64,000 nucleotides of DNA from Membranipora membranacea (taxonomy: Eukaryota; Bryozoa; Gymnolaemata; Cheilostomatida; Membraniporidae). The notes beneath the pieces are model-generated. The model was not told the DNA's origin and ran no database searches. It saw only the letters and a list, made by a program, of their open reading frames with translations. A program made the position numbers and the translations under genes. Position 1 is the stretch's first letter. Each line of letters opens with the position of its first letter. The stretch lies in contig OU612070.1 of NCBI GenBank assembly GCA_914767715.1, positions 12,047,501 to 12,111,500 on the forward strand, given 5' to 3'. Below are positions 48,960 through 62,400 of this stretch, in pieces.

Positions 48960-51900
48960 TTACTGAAAGTTCCCATACTCAGAGAACTGCTCTACATATT
49001 CCTTCAGTACTTGGTAGATGAGCACGTATTGAGCCTATAAAAAGAGAATACAACTGTGTAATGGAAAATATATTGCAGAGTAGCGAGGGTATAACAGGAT
49101 CGAGTAGCTGGTCAAAACATCAATTTTACTCACCAATTCATAAATGAGAAGGGAATATGAGTGATTTGTCAGTTAGAGGAATAAACTTAATTAGCATGGA
49201 AAAGTAACCGTATATTCAGGCCCCGGTGCCAGCAGCAGCTCAGTGTCTGACAACCAGCTTTCCAATAATAATAATTTTACTGCAATTCCACAAACATGAT
49301 GTGCTACTAGATTACCAATCTGCTCTTATAGGACACCAGTGTAAAAGTATATAGTATACTGTATTGCTAGTGTATACTCGGGTTGTCATACACTTGGGCC
49401 ATGTAGGGCTGGAGTTTATCCGCCTACCTTTGTTCAATACTATAATATACATCTTTTTGTTTAAATAACCAACAAGTGTATCAACACTATATCCACATAA
49501 TGTTCGTTCTTATTGTTTTTGGCTGGGATGCCAAATCTACATCTAATATTTAGACGGCATCGCATAAAATGTGCTCGGACTAAAATAGGATTTATTTGAC
49601 CACATGTAAAGAAACTTACAATATTTTCAATGAATTGTGGCCTCCTCAACCTGGCCTTTAGGACAGGACTATAGACGTCTACTTGCTGCTCCAGTTTTAA
49701 CTTGTCAATTGCATTGTATGCGCAAATCATTAGGCCGCACCTTGTGGTCCCGTTTCTGTAATGAAAAATGTGATCATGGTAAGCTGAGATATTTAAACCC
49801 TAGCCTAAATTTGGTCCATTTGCCTGCATTTGTAGTTGCTATGTGACCAGTTTTATAGGGGAGTAACTGGAAGGCAGGCAAACTGAATCAATCTGGATCT
49901 AGTTAAGTAGTCAGTAGGGGACTGTCAAATTGCCATATTATGTCATCATTGACTTGTGCAATTACATAATCTGTAGTTTGTCTTACCCAAAGAACAAGGG
50001 TTAGAGGACTTCCACATGATCACTGTTTTGCTGAATTAATCCAAGTTATTGAATTCCATATCTGGAATAGCATCATTAGCTTTCTTTTGCAAAACAAAGG
50101 GCTTGCAAAAATAGCCAGTCCCTAGTAGCAATCTAGAAATGCCCTAATCATCAACACTGTAGGGGTATAATTACTGTAAACAAGACAATTTCTCAGGCTA
50201 ATTATTCATGCTACTAGGGACAGCCAATCAGATAACAGTCAGATGGGTCCCTGTGTTTAGTGTCCTAACCGTATAACGCTATGATACTATTTCCATTCTA
50301 AGAGAAGAATCTAATTCAGTGATCCAAGTATATTGCAAACAATAACTATGCATAGTCAGGAGCTGTGCTCACAATGACAGATTATGTCTTCCATAACCAT
50401 TCGAGGAGAAATTCAATCCTGACATCAGATTTGGGCTTTTACAGTAAAGACATTTTGCCTACTTCATTTCAACATCATACTTTAACGGGAGGGTCATTAT
50501 CTACTCACAGACACGTAAATATGGTGGTACTATTACCACTATTCTGTTTTAAGTTCTCAATCAAGTCATGTATCTGAACCAGCTCACGAGCATCAGGCTC
50601 CTGTATTCCGTCCCAAAGGTTTTTGGCAGCCACTACTCTAACTATATGCCATGATAAGCCGATAAGTAAACTGTTATTTGTATTGGTGATATTTCCAGAA
50701 TAGCTCTCTATGATAACTCATTATTTCCTTTTAAGGTATGGTCCATATTAATCGCGAAATCATCAGCATTGGAATGATATCTTAACTGTTTAGTTGAAAC
50801 TTGAAGGGTTATGACATCTGCAGTTTCACGAGTCTGATCATCATGCTGCCTTGCAACAGTGAACTTACCAAACATCATCTCATAGTTATCTCTCTCGCAG
50901 GGATAGAACGCTTCCTAAAACAGTCGACATGATCATGAAGATCTTTGTTTCATTTTTGTAACATGAGTAGTACTCATGAAGAATGTATGAGTCAACTGAT
51001 TTACACCATCAACCAAAGCAGAGTACATACAATGACAGATATGTTTTCATGAATAGGGGTGAACATTCTGTCCCTCCATGGCAATTTATGTGATTTCAGG
51101 ACGGAATTTCTTCTTTTTGACAAACTACAGTACAGTAATGCTACATTGGTCCGCGTTTGAAACCTGTTTAAAGCATATTCAGTTGAGAAGGTTGTTACTG
51201 ACGGAACTTGATCACAAATTTCCGTACTGTGTCCATGATATATACTCTCAGTGCATACACTGCATAGCGAATGTGTTTGCTCCGATTGGCTTCCCGTTGA
51301 CAGAAAATCGGAGAAAACACTACGGATAAAAAAATGCTACAATATAGAATGAACAATTTTCTAGTCCTAGTTGGCTCAGGTACAGCTATAGCTACTGACC
51401 AATCAGAGAAGAGAATAAAGCTTTCTTTTCAGTTTTCGATGTGCCATCTCAACGCATCATACTTTTTACTGCACAAAGCCTAATGTTATCATTATTGCGA
51501 TGCTTAGATGGTTTGAAATACACGAATATATAAATCCACATAGTGGGCTGGAAATAATACAAAGAACGACAAGAATTGTGAAATATAAAGCTTACCTGAT
51601 CACTAAAACCCTCAAGCTGCACAATGATTTGAACACCTTGTTCTACAACCATGGTCCAAAAGTCCTCAACTGTGTTTTTCATTGGCAGCTGTGTTGCTAT
51701 CCAGTGATTTTTCTCTCTATATGTCTGCAACCGAAAAGTAAATTTTTATATATTGACTCTGCGGGGTGCCTGTTTGCCTGAGAAGAAGGTGGAACACTTA
51801 AAGGTTTGTCCTCTCAGTTGTGTGGGACTCAGAATCATAGTAACCTTGTACTACTTATTCAAGTCCCAATTTCTTCAGTTGTTGATTACAAAACTTTGAT

Positions 51901-52813
51901 ATCCTCACAACGAGCACCAACACAACACTGCAGAGATTATCTTTGGTGCCCCTTGAAGAGACTTATCTGCCTAAATTACCAAGATAAACTATTTAGTATC
52001 AACGAGAATATTCAAACTAATTTACATCCTAACTGGAATTTTGTCGGATGCTTATCAATACTTGAAATGAAACAGACAGCTTAGCATCATTTAACATGGG
52101 TTCTCTTGATGTTACTCACATCCATGAATACTGCATTGATGTAATCACCACTAGATGACCCATTGATGTAGACTCTATGTGCATCAGCTGTAATATGAAT
52201 AGAGATACTCCACTATGAAAGTCAGATTTGTTCAATGCGATATCAAATCTAACTGTTGACAGAACATGCTTGTTGTCCACAACACAGAAGTTTGTTATCA
52301 TAGATGGCAGTGGAATTTCTTATAGAAAGTTAGGAATGGGCCAAATTGGATAAGATAAGTTAAAATCTCTGACCAGGAATCAAAAATACAAAACATACTA
52401 AGATATAAACGCTAGAGAAAAACAATCCGTAAACACACCGGTTTCAACTAGAAGGGTATGTCATATCAAAATCCAGTCGAAGTGAGTTTTCATGGCCAAT
52501 CAATTGGACAGCCAGCTAATTGGGGCAGATTCAATTTATCATTCAAGCTATTATTGAACCAAAGATATGAAAATACGTAACTGAAATTTGTAATGATGTT
52601 GCGTCCAATGAAAGATGATATAGCCCGAAATCTGTCAAAGGATTCTTATTTAGCAAAATACTAAAGTGACAGCATCGAAGCTCGAAGACCTGGTGGGCTA
52701 TTAATAGATGATTTACCTGCTAGGTACTCAGCAAATCTGTTCTTATCATGATTTGTGGACAGCTTTGCCTTACTGTACTGAAGATGCACTGCATCAACCC
52801 GGCTCTGAGTTGA
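48960..52813 (-). pseudogene. Gene B PTP domain D2 with altered splice sites
   Basis: Exons 52717-52813, 52120-52187, 51596-51724, 50786-50914 (ancestral extent), 50509-50641, 49620-49755 and 48960-49034. The donor that ends the fourth exon in gene A (GTAAG, at 16308) is TTAAG here (50785), and the acceptor of the next exon has been removed by a deletion. A GTAAGTT inside the fourth exon (exon then 50869-50914) and a new AG at 50642-50643 are both phase 1 and would join in frame, dropping about 33 residues. The end of D2 (NGTTRCGLMICAYNAIDKLK and the C-terminal exon) is intact. Confidence 0.7.
50039..50329. mobile_element. 275-bp segment in gene B with 8-bp flanking repeats
   Basis: The last long intron of gene B carries about 275 bp (50047-50321) absent from gene A (around 15766-15775), flanked by ATCCAAGT on both sides. 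An internal inverted repeat (CCCTAGTAGCA at about 50125 and TGCTACTAGGG at about 50209) suggests a foldback structure. An 8-bp duplication would fit an hAT-type non-autonomous element, but terminal inverted repeats are not clear. Confidence 0.45.
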
Positions 52814-53114
52814 CTGCAAATAACTCATAGAAAAATTACTGTAAATGAATATATTTTTATATAGGGGTGAGCACGGGGTGTACACGGTTTGTCAATACCA
52901 ATATATCTTACCCAGCACTAAACATCAAATTGACTGAAATCTCTCAACATTATAACATGAAAAACACATGCCATGAAATCTTCATTTGAAAACATGATAC
53001 ATCATCTTCACTGATACGTTGTAAATCTAATGCAAGCAATAATCACATGCAAGAATGCCGAAAACATATTTATCTATGAATTTTCTCACAAATTATTATT
53101 TTTAACTCACTGAC

Positions 53115-56100
53115 CTTGTATTCCGTTTTGATGTTACTTGCATCTTCTCCTCCCCCAAAATCTCTGATTAGGGCAGTCAAACTATCCGGATGGTAGGAGA
53201 AATCCTTTGTAGAGAGAAACTCGCAAACTGCGGTATACAGGAAGCGATACTGCTCCTAAAACGAGTAGCGAAAACAGTTTTGTAATATTAATGACCGGCA
53301 GATGCTACTCAGTCAAGTATACGATGCATAACCTCATCAAAAACATAGCCAAACAGGCTGCTTCTACATGGTTAATCAGGTATTCATACCACACAAGCCA
53401 ACCGTGTTGTCATGGAAAGAGAGTTTCACCAAACTATATTTTTTTATCAAACAGCAAAATACTTGTTTGCAAAAGATATGTGGTACATTTTTCAGGCATG
53501 CGTTTTCAAAGATCATAGACAGATATGCAGAGGAAACATACCACAGTCTGAATTATACGCGGTCGCCTCATTCTCATTTTCTCTACACTCTCAAAAAACT
53601 GTAGTCTGTTCTCATCATCTGCTTGCTTCACCAGATAGTCCATGGCTAAGAATGTTCCAGTTTTCCCAACACCAGAACTACAGAAAAATAATTGTCAGTT
53701 GGTAACAGAAAGACATTTCAGGGCAGGATGCCTTTTTTGAGAGTGACTCTACACTTGCGGCTCCCTAAGCTTAATTGTTGAGGGAAGTTATTATTTCGAG
53801 ACTGTCTGGGCTGGGAATAGTACTCGTGATGACAAAAGCTTTTACCAGCCAATGACACTCAAGATGACGCAATATGACACTCAATACACTAAGAAAACAA
53901 TAATTTGCAAACGATGTAATACTTTAATAATTTAGGAAGTCTCACATATATTACTGAGTACTTTCACTTTTAGCAAAATGTTGGTTTGTTTTGTTGTGTT
54001 ACATGTCAACAGTAATTATTATGTTCAGCCTGAGAAAACTAAGGAATTTCACCTGCAGTGCACAAGTAATGGAGTAGCGAGTCTGGCGACGCTTGTTTGG
54101 ATTCTGTTATAGAAGGAGATGTAAGCTCCTGTGTCCTGAGGCACTCCATGATCAGGCCAAGACAAGAAGTAGAAATGTTTGATGGTTCTCGTTTCACAAT
54201 CCTGTAAAGAAATGGAAAAAATCGAGAAGGTAACGTAATTTGTTCATACATTTCCAGTCCACGCTGTCACAACATGATGTTTGACAGGTCCTTACTCATC
54301 AAGCTACCTCCAGCGAGAACAAATTTAGTGGCTCAAGCACTGGCGTATATATCAGTGGTCTCAAGGGAATCCCAATAAATGCAATGAAACTATCATTGTA
54401 GGGTATGTTAGATGGCCAAAACGGAAATCGTGCCTGCTTTTTACTGCCAGCAAATTTGTGACGCAGGATTACAGTTCAGGCACCACTTTCACATTAATCT
54501 CTCAGCACCCTTAGGTGTAATTATTTCTTCAACATACAAATTTACTCAATAAACTACCATGTATAACATCTATAGTGCACAATACCTTGGTATACTGAAA
54601 GGTTCTGACTGTATAGTCAGCCCATTCCTCGCAATTAGTTACTGTCACCGAGATTTCACCAAAACTCATCGATGTATTCATATTATCAGACCAGTACTGA
54701 TAGCATTTAATCTGTAAGAGGTAGGTGTATACTATGGCTAGATGCACCAAGATAACTGCAGAATACATTGTAAGAAAACACTAGTAAAGGCATGACTTTA
54801 ACCTGCCTTTACTAGTTTCAACTCACATTGACATTCATCTAAATATCAAAAATATGATAACTCTTTTCATTAAAATTAAAGCATACAGCAAGCAGTTTGT
54901 ATGTACAGGATCACAAGGGATTATTTACCTGTTACTTACAGCAGCTCAGTAAGAGGAAAATATCATACCATACAAAAATAACTCACCCTTGAAAGCTCAA
55001 CCACTTTTGTGACCATCACAATGCCACTTGGGTTCTGCTCCCAAATCAACAGCCAGAAATCGTCAACAGTTCTCTCAATCGGACCTAAAAAATGTGTAGG
55101 AAAATAAGAGAGTTGCCATTGATTATAACACAATAGATTTGCAACAAAGATTTTAATAAGCGTACACCAACGGTGCATCATACTTTCAGGGTGATGAATT
55201 GAAGCGATTCCGTTACTAGTAACAGCAGCACTATACTGGGTCAAGGATTGATAGGGGGATAGGAAAGTGGTATATATTAAGCTTAAATTCATTTGAATGA
55301 ATGAAGTCTTCTATATGGGTGTGTAAAATAGACTCCCTCAACTCACCTAAGTGCCACTCACATTATTGAACCATTTTTATATACTTTTCCTGTGGATTCA
55401 AACTCATATCCAAAACAATGAGCTGCATCAATTTGGAGTTATCTGCTCTCATTTTGCTAAAATAATTCATTTGACTTCTTACCTGCAGGCTTTTTTTTGG
55501 GACTATGATCAACAATGGAGGAATTCAGAAGTGCAGAAATTCTCAACTACATAGGAAAATAATTTTAATCTTGACATTGCTTAGTTAATTATGACCATCA
55601 ATCATTGTCATCACTCTTATTCAATGCCGAGATTATTCAAGTATGACAAATAATAGATATTACAGGGGTGAGTAGAACAGATCATGAATAAATTAAAAAT
55701 TGCCTTCCCCTGGTTAACTCTGGATTACTCTGGATTACTAGTAACAGCAGCACTAGTTATTTATTTGTATTTTAAAGAAATAACTTCTAGCTTCTAGCGT
55801 TTAGCTTAGTTAGCACCTTAATGTCAGCTAGCGCTAAGTTGGAGTTTATATACAATTATCAAGGAATATAATTAGCTAGCCACAAATATTGATATTTCAA
55901 GCATTTGCAAAAGAGGGAAACCTTATCCACTGGGGTTACTCTATCCCTTTGGGGTAGTTGATATTTTAAAACTTTTGCAATTTCTTTGCTGGCAAATGAC
56001 ACTCACCCATTGCTGCTATGTATCCTGGGTATTTCTTGTACCCCTATAAAAATATATGAGATGAAAACTCAGTAGTGACATGGATAGTTTTGAAACAGAT

Positions 56101-56851
56101 AACTCCAAAAGCATCAGAGGTTGGACAGTCTATCTAAGGTATTTCTGTAATGGGTACTTGGATACTAGCAATAAGCGGTCTGCAATGGAGATAACATACT
56201 CAAGACCCATTTAGATCTTGGAGCGATGTTAAATGCTCCCCTGCTTTAAGTTTACTGGTTAATTGGGTAATTTACTCCTCCAGATGCTTACCTCCATATG
56301 TGAAGCATTGATGTAATCAGTCCCTCTGTCATTTCGACTAAGCTTCACTTGGGAATCATTACCTAAAACAAACCGCGTACCATTCAATAATTGACAGGTC
56401 TTATGAAATTATTAATACTAGATGATCATTTCAGTAGAACAACCCTTCATGGATACCTTGGGAGTCACTGGAAGCCCTGCTACTGCAAATGTATCTACAC
56501 GGTAAATCTGGTCAAAAAACCTAGGGACTGAGCTTTTGTAGCCTAAAATGTTTTATCCAATCTCCTCTTCTAAGCCTAAAAATAATAGGTGTTATGGTTC
56601 CCATGCATTACCAATAGAAGCAATGTACTTTGTCACTGAATTGTACAAGCAGGGAGCTTGTCCCCTAACTCCTGGTACAAGAGGGCAATTATAACACTTT
56701 TTGTGTGGGAGTTGTTTTTCCAACATCAAAGTGGGCATAACTCTTGACTATTCAATATCATACCTGGGTACAGCTCCTTATACCTACTCTTTCCATCGTT
56801 GATTGGCAGAAGTGCCACAGATCGATTTGGTAAAGTCATGTTATCCAGAGC
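53115..56851 (-). pseudogene. Gene B PTP domain D1, P-loop arginine replaced
   Basis: Exons 56764-56851, 56292-56362, 56007-56043, 54987-55084, 54586-54711, 54053-54201, 53542-53677 and 53115-53255, all with the same lengths as in gene A. The domain is still readable, with KSRYKELYPG, DYINAS, DFWLLIWEQ and WPDHGVP. KCYQYWP has become KCYQYWS, and the P-loop reads HCSSGVGKTGTF, with Lys (codon 53662-53664) in place of the invariant phosphate-binding Arg. That Arg is needed for catalysis in this family, so the domain would be inactive even without the upstream stop. The good preservation of the other exons suggests recent decay. Confidence 0.82.
55213..55755. mobile_element. 501-bp segment in gene B flanked by 21-bp direct repeats
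   Basis: In the intron between the 98-nt and 37-nt D1 exons, gene B has 501 bp (55234-55734) bracketed by two copies of TTACTAGTAACAGCAGCACT plus A (55213-55233 and 55735-55755). Gene A has a single copy of that sequence (about 20800-20820) and nothing between. Either a short element inserted in B with a long target-site duplication, or A lost the segment by recombination between the repeats. No ORF or terminal inverted repeat is obvious. Confidence 0.5.
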
Positions 56852-57734
56852 CTAATCATTAATGAAATATAATATAGTTGACCATAAATTTAAAAATTGT
56901 GATACATATTTTGAAAGTACATAAAACAAAATTTTCTCACCACAAGTATAACACATTATTTCAGAAACCTGAAGCATGCTCTGCTTTTTACAAAGAGAAC
57001 ATCCAACTTGCTTCTTCGAACATCAGTCACGTATATGCTCGGGACCCAAGTGTATATTCAATTAGGTGGGGTTTAAAATTTGGCTATATATCTTGTAGGT
57101 TGTTTCAGCTAGTCTGGAGGTGGCAACCTCCTTCTTTTTTTCACTTCCTTTTACAGAATTGAGTGGATAGGGTTTGAAAATTGTCTCTGCTAGGGTTTGA
57201 CAGTTTTTCTAGTAGGGTTTCCATGCTGATACCATTGGTAATATTGTACCTGACACCAAGTTACACAATAGGCGGCTAATTGCCAAAAACGCTGCGGGGA
57301 AATGGGAATGTGATCAAAAATGACTATAAGGTTTTAAATCATGCAAAAACTGAGAGAGCATGTCAGAATAAGTGAATTTGAAAGTTTTCATGGGTGTGCT
57401 AGCATTAATTTAATAGCCGAGTAACAGCCTGAAACTGTTGCAATACCCCCTTATATCATCTTTGTATAGCCATCATTAAAGCAAAACCACTTATTTAATT
57501 TTCCTGCTGTCTGGAAAACTGGCTACAGTTTTGGCCATAACTAGCCGCCCGTTGCGCACCATATCAACGCAAAATCCTCAATGAAGTTCTAGCCACATTT
57601 TGCACAAGCTGGCAACGGACTTATATTACATCAGCCTTTTTAAGTCTGAGGGCTTTTTATTTTTTTTGGTGTGTACTGGAAAAAAAATGTTGAGGGCTAC
57701 AACTACCAGAAGCCAACTACACAACATTACTCAC

Positions 57735-59222
57735 CCTAAACTCCTCATCAATCTTGATTGCTTCATTTACGATGCCAGTAGTGCCGGATCAAGTCCGTCT
57801 GTCTTGAATCTATTATTGTTATTTTCATAGGGGTTATATTCTCGCTCCTTCTGTGGAAGTGGTTTGACAGGAACAACTAGAACAATAGAACAAGAAAGTT
57901 AGATCTGAGGGGAAACTGTTCTCTATGCATCACGTTTGGTAGCTGCTAGTCATCACACTAAACATTAAATATCACTATATGTAGTATTTCTCTGAGGACA
58001 CAAATATGACACCAGGCAAAGTTAAAGGAATTAGGTTCCTGATACAGACCTACAAAAAACCGATAAGCTAATCCGATTAAATTTGTACGCTTTAAAGTGG
58101 GTTGCAGTTTGCCAAGAGTATCATATATATCCTCGCTCACACGTAAACTCAGGTACGCTGATGTGTAAGCTGTCAAAATTAGGTCTATCCAACTCTTTCA
58201 GATCTAAAGTCAAAGTTCTAAGGCTAACTGTAATTATAAAAATAGAAGAACTCGACATGTGAAACTATAATATATCTGATATATATACCAGGTTTTGTAG
58301 GTTGCGTCTGTGATGTTTCCTGGACTTGTGGAGACTCTTCAGCCTTAACATCAGTGTCAATCATCTCAAGTGGATCATCAATCTTGCTATCGGGTTTTCT
58401 CTCTGCTGCATTTCTTCTCCTGTAATGGATTTCAGAACGATTACTTGCCTAACCGATCAGTCTGGTCTGCTATGTCAGATCATTACACCAAGGCACAGAG
58501 CTGTGATACAATATTTTCTTTAGCCAATCAACATCAAAATGCCAAGTGAATGAAAAAGATATGATCATTTAATTGAATGGAGTTTTCCCCCTCCCCAAAC
58601 AGCATCGAAAACAACTGCTTCAAAATTTGAGAAAAGATCATTGACAAGGTTGGTTATTCTGAGACGGAAGCGTTTCAACATTTGAATGTTGGCACTAGGC
58701 CAAAGTCATATCCTGATAGCATGATGCTATGCTGCTGACTGTTACCCATTTGGCTATGTCGATGAATATTATATTTTTGGCCTCACCTTCTTCTCAAGAC
58801 AACTACCACAACAATCACGATTGCTGCGACTACAACTGCAGCCAATACAGGAGCAATGATTAGTTCCGGAGGTGTACCGCTGTTAGGGTTGACTGGATTA
58901 GTTGGGACTGTCGGTGCTTCTACTTTTGTAGCTGAAACATGATCAAAATGGTTAGCAAAATTCTGAGCAAAAGAACAAATTATAATGGACTGACTGCATA
59001 GATTTAGGAGCCTGGACTTGATGTGCAAGCGAGAAATCTTATAGGTGTCTTTACAAATGACTTGTCAATCTGTTTATCAGTTTAATCGACCATCACATAC
59101 ATTGTGGAAAATTCTCAATATGCTATCTGCTAATGTACACCAGGAAGTGACTATCAATGTTTCTTCAGCTTACCCTTCCCTGTAATTGGTGGTCCAGATT
59201 TTATAACCTTTGTATAACCATC
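57735..59222 (-). pseudogene. Gene B stalk, TM helix and juxtamembrane exons with frameshift
   Basis: Exons 59174-59222, 58787-58931, 58289-58419 and 57735-57876. The TM segment (LIIAPVLAAVVVAAIVIVVV...) and the RRR stop-transfer are intact, and the 131-nt exon is one codon shorter than in gene A, so still in frame. The last exon is 142 nt instead of 149: seven bases present in gene A (around 23405-23415) are missing at about 57770, so the frame reads LLAS then TAA at 57767-57769. Skipping this exon would not rescue the frame, because it joins a phase-1 to a phase-0 site. A protein ending here would be a membrane-anchored receptor with a short tail and no phosphatase. Confidence 0.82.
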
Positions 59223-59437
59223 CTGCAAAGATTCTCTAGAATTTAGATGTCATGGGTTACAAAATACATATTTGACAAACCAGACTCTAAATTGTGGACA
59301 TTACACAGGTGAACTGCTGTACAGGTGTCCTGCTCGTTTTCCTTGACTTGTATTGTGAAACGGCCAGTTTGAAGGAGGGTTAATACATCGTAATACAGAA
59401 GCAAACTATTCACAATCGAAGTAAGATATAAACATAC

Positions 59438-62400
59438 CTCATATTTCATTGTGAGTACTGGCTGAACCAAATACTCATTGTCTTCTGTGATTGGCTGGTT
59501 AGTATAATTACCATACACTTTTCCATCTCCAAGATAAAACTCCAGGCCATTTTGGGGAATGTCTTCCGGTTTAAACCACGCAGCAATATAACAATCCTGA
59601 GGATGATTTCGGAAATTTTTAGTCTTGGATTTTAAATTCTCTAAGTCAGCTAATATACAGGGTGCTGCAGCACTTCTCTTACTCCTTGATCCGGATGATT
59701 GCTGCTGAGCGATAACAAGATATGAGCTGAAAGAAGAGAATATAACTCCTGAAATTCTAAACAATTCAAAGACCATACCAAAAAATATCAGAATGCTATT
59801 AGCCAATTATAACACAGTTCACAACAAACATGTTCATCGCAAGGAATTAAATTTAAGCATCATGGAAACGGGTGATAGGCCAGGTTTCATCTTATACAAG
59901 TTTCAGTGCTGCCACATGATGTGTTGTGCATGATGTGCGTGTTATAAAAATATTCATTCACTTGAAATAGAAAGTGATTGTTCACAACGAGAGTTGCTTG
60001 CTATCATAATCACGTAAGAGGATAAGTAATAGGAAGCTACTTTAACAACCGCCAACGCTGTCGATCGTAAAACGCTTCAAGACAATTATGATGTTATGTT
60101 ATTTTGTCAACTGCAAGGGAAAATCAGGATACTCGCAAACAATCTGCATATTTCTCAGCATAGGGGAGCTCCAAAATAGGTAAATGGCCCATTCAAAGGC
60201 AAATACCCTTAAATAGTATTGCTATTCACTGACTTACCTGACTTTATTGTTGGTAACATTGATAGGATAAAGTTTGACATGGATACTAGGATGGTCTCTG
60301 GCTTCGGTCAGCTCTAACTTTGACATATTCTTCGTTGTATTAACTGTAAAATAGACAGTGTAACCAATTGTTAAGTATAGCCAATATCTGATAATATGAT
60401 CTGTTTGATTGTTTAACATTTAGTGAGAAACTTGCTTTTGTTTGCATCACTCTAACAGAGTGATAAATGAATAAACTGTAGAACAATATTTCACACAGGG
60501 AAGTTGATGCTAGAACCAGTTTGCTCTTATTGCCAGCATTTTGTGTCACTCCTACTCTACTGGTAAGCCTGCAGTAGACCGAGGGACACCGACTCCAAAT
60601 ACATGCAAATTAGAAAAACCTCGGTCAAGTTGAGTGCAAGGTCTGGAGTAGCTCAGGTACGTTGGATTTTGCCTGGATTTTAAGTTGCTTCCCAGTGCAG
60701 GTTATAAGATACGGTCTTATCACGTTGATAAATTTGAACACAGCTGTTAATCAATCAGGTCAACTCATCAGTCACCTCTCCATGAAATGTATTTTACTTA
60801 CAGGTCACTTCTGTGTAGTCGGTCAGTTGAATTGTAGGCCCATCTCCCACTTCATTTTGTACAGTGATATTGCAATAAACTTTTGTTGCTGATTTCAAGT
60901 CGCAAATTTTGGCAGTTTCTTTGTAACTTGTATTAGTCTGCCTGTCTGCACAGAACACCTTAAAGAGCGACAACATTCATTTACATACTATAGATGAATG
61001 AAGTCCGTGGAGGACAAACGATTTGAGAATTGTCTTGAATCTGGAATATCTGAATATCAGTATCAAGCTGTAATTGAACTTGGATGACCCAAGTCCTATA
61101 CAATTGTTCCCTAACAATTTTAAGAGCCTCTATCATGATGTTGCTACGCACCTCAAAATTGTAACTATTTTCAGGTGCATTGAATCTATCAGGTTGTTTG
61201 AACTGGAGACTAATGCACCTTTCTGTCGTGACCTGACTTTCTATAATGGGTTTCTCATCTGGTACTGTAATAATTAAGGTTAGACATCTGGGCATTAGGC
61301 TACAAGGCATTGGGAGCCGATGATAACCAAGAAATACATCATTCCCACCAAATCTATCGTATTCCTTCCAGCCTCACACGACCATGCTAAGATGGCCAAC
61401 AAAAGTAGGTATATCATATTCACCTTTGATTTACCATTTAATTTTAATGGAATATCTGAAGGTGTTGGAAAAATGAGCATTGAAATATTGAGTATTGATC
61501 AGTTTTGACATGTAATCAGAGTTGTATTCAGCAAGCTCAAGATATTTATAATAAATAATTCCATCAGTTGACCAAATATCACTAATATCTCAATAGGCAT
61601 TAAAATCAATATAACAACAAAAGCTGCGTTGGCATATGATTAGTTACAACTCTTATTTTTCTTCACATACCTGTACTTTTAGTTATGTTGCATTCCGTCT
61701 TACTTTCTGTCATATTTTCTGAATTCCGCACAAGTACTGTTACACAGGTGTTGGTAAATGGATACAATCCCTCCAATACCACCGGTTTCTCAACAGCCAA
61801 GTCATGTTTCCTTGACCACTTTTTTCTCATTTCATCTTGTGTAATAGTGGCTTCATAGTCAACAGGTCCATCACAGTTTGGAGTTGAGTTCTTGCAAAGA
61901 CAGTAGAAAATACCAATCATTGTGAGCGGGTAAATGAATGTAGGCCAGTTCTAGCAGGCCAACAGTGGAGAGGTTGATGCTGGATTAGCGGTCAGATTGA
62001 TCAATATCAATCAGTGATTGTCTACCGATCAAGAGTTTTGTTATGATTAACATTTTGATTGTGTGTGATGAGTATGTCTGAGTGACGGCTACAAGGGAAG
62101 TGATACTCTAATCTATTTATGTAATTACAACGAGATTACCCCTAAGAATAAACTAAACTGATCAGTTTTTATATTTCACTTTTTATACCCAGGATGCCTC
62201 CTCTTTTTCTACATAAACCTATAAGGGTCGCTGCTAATTTTTAGTCTGCTGCCAATGGTTAGTAATAAAGATAATAATAATAAGAAAACCTGTCAAAACA
62301 GAATTATAAAGAAAATACTTACTTGCTGTAATCTCACAGTCAGCGAGATCCTTGTCTTAGTAGTATTGTCCACTTTGTCATCAAGATAGAATTTAGGCAG

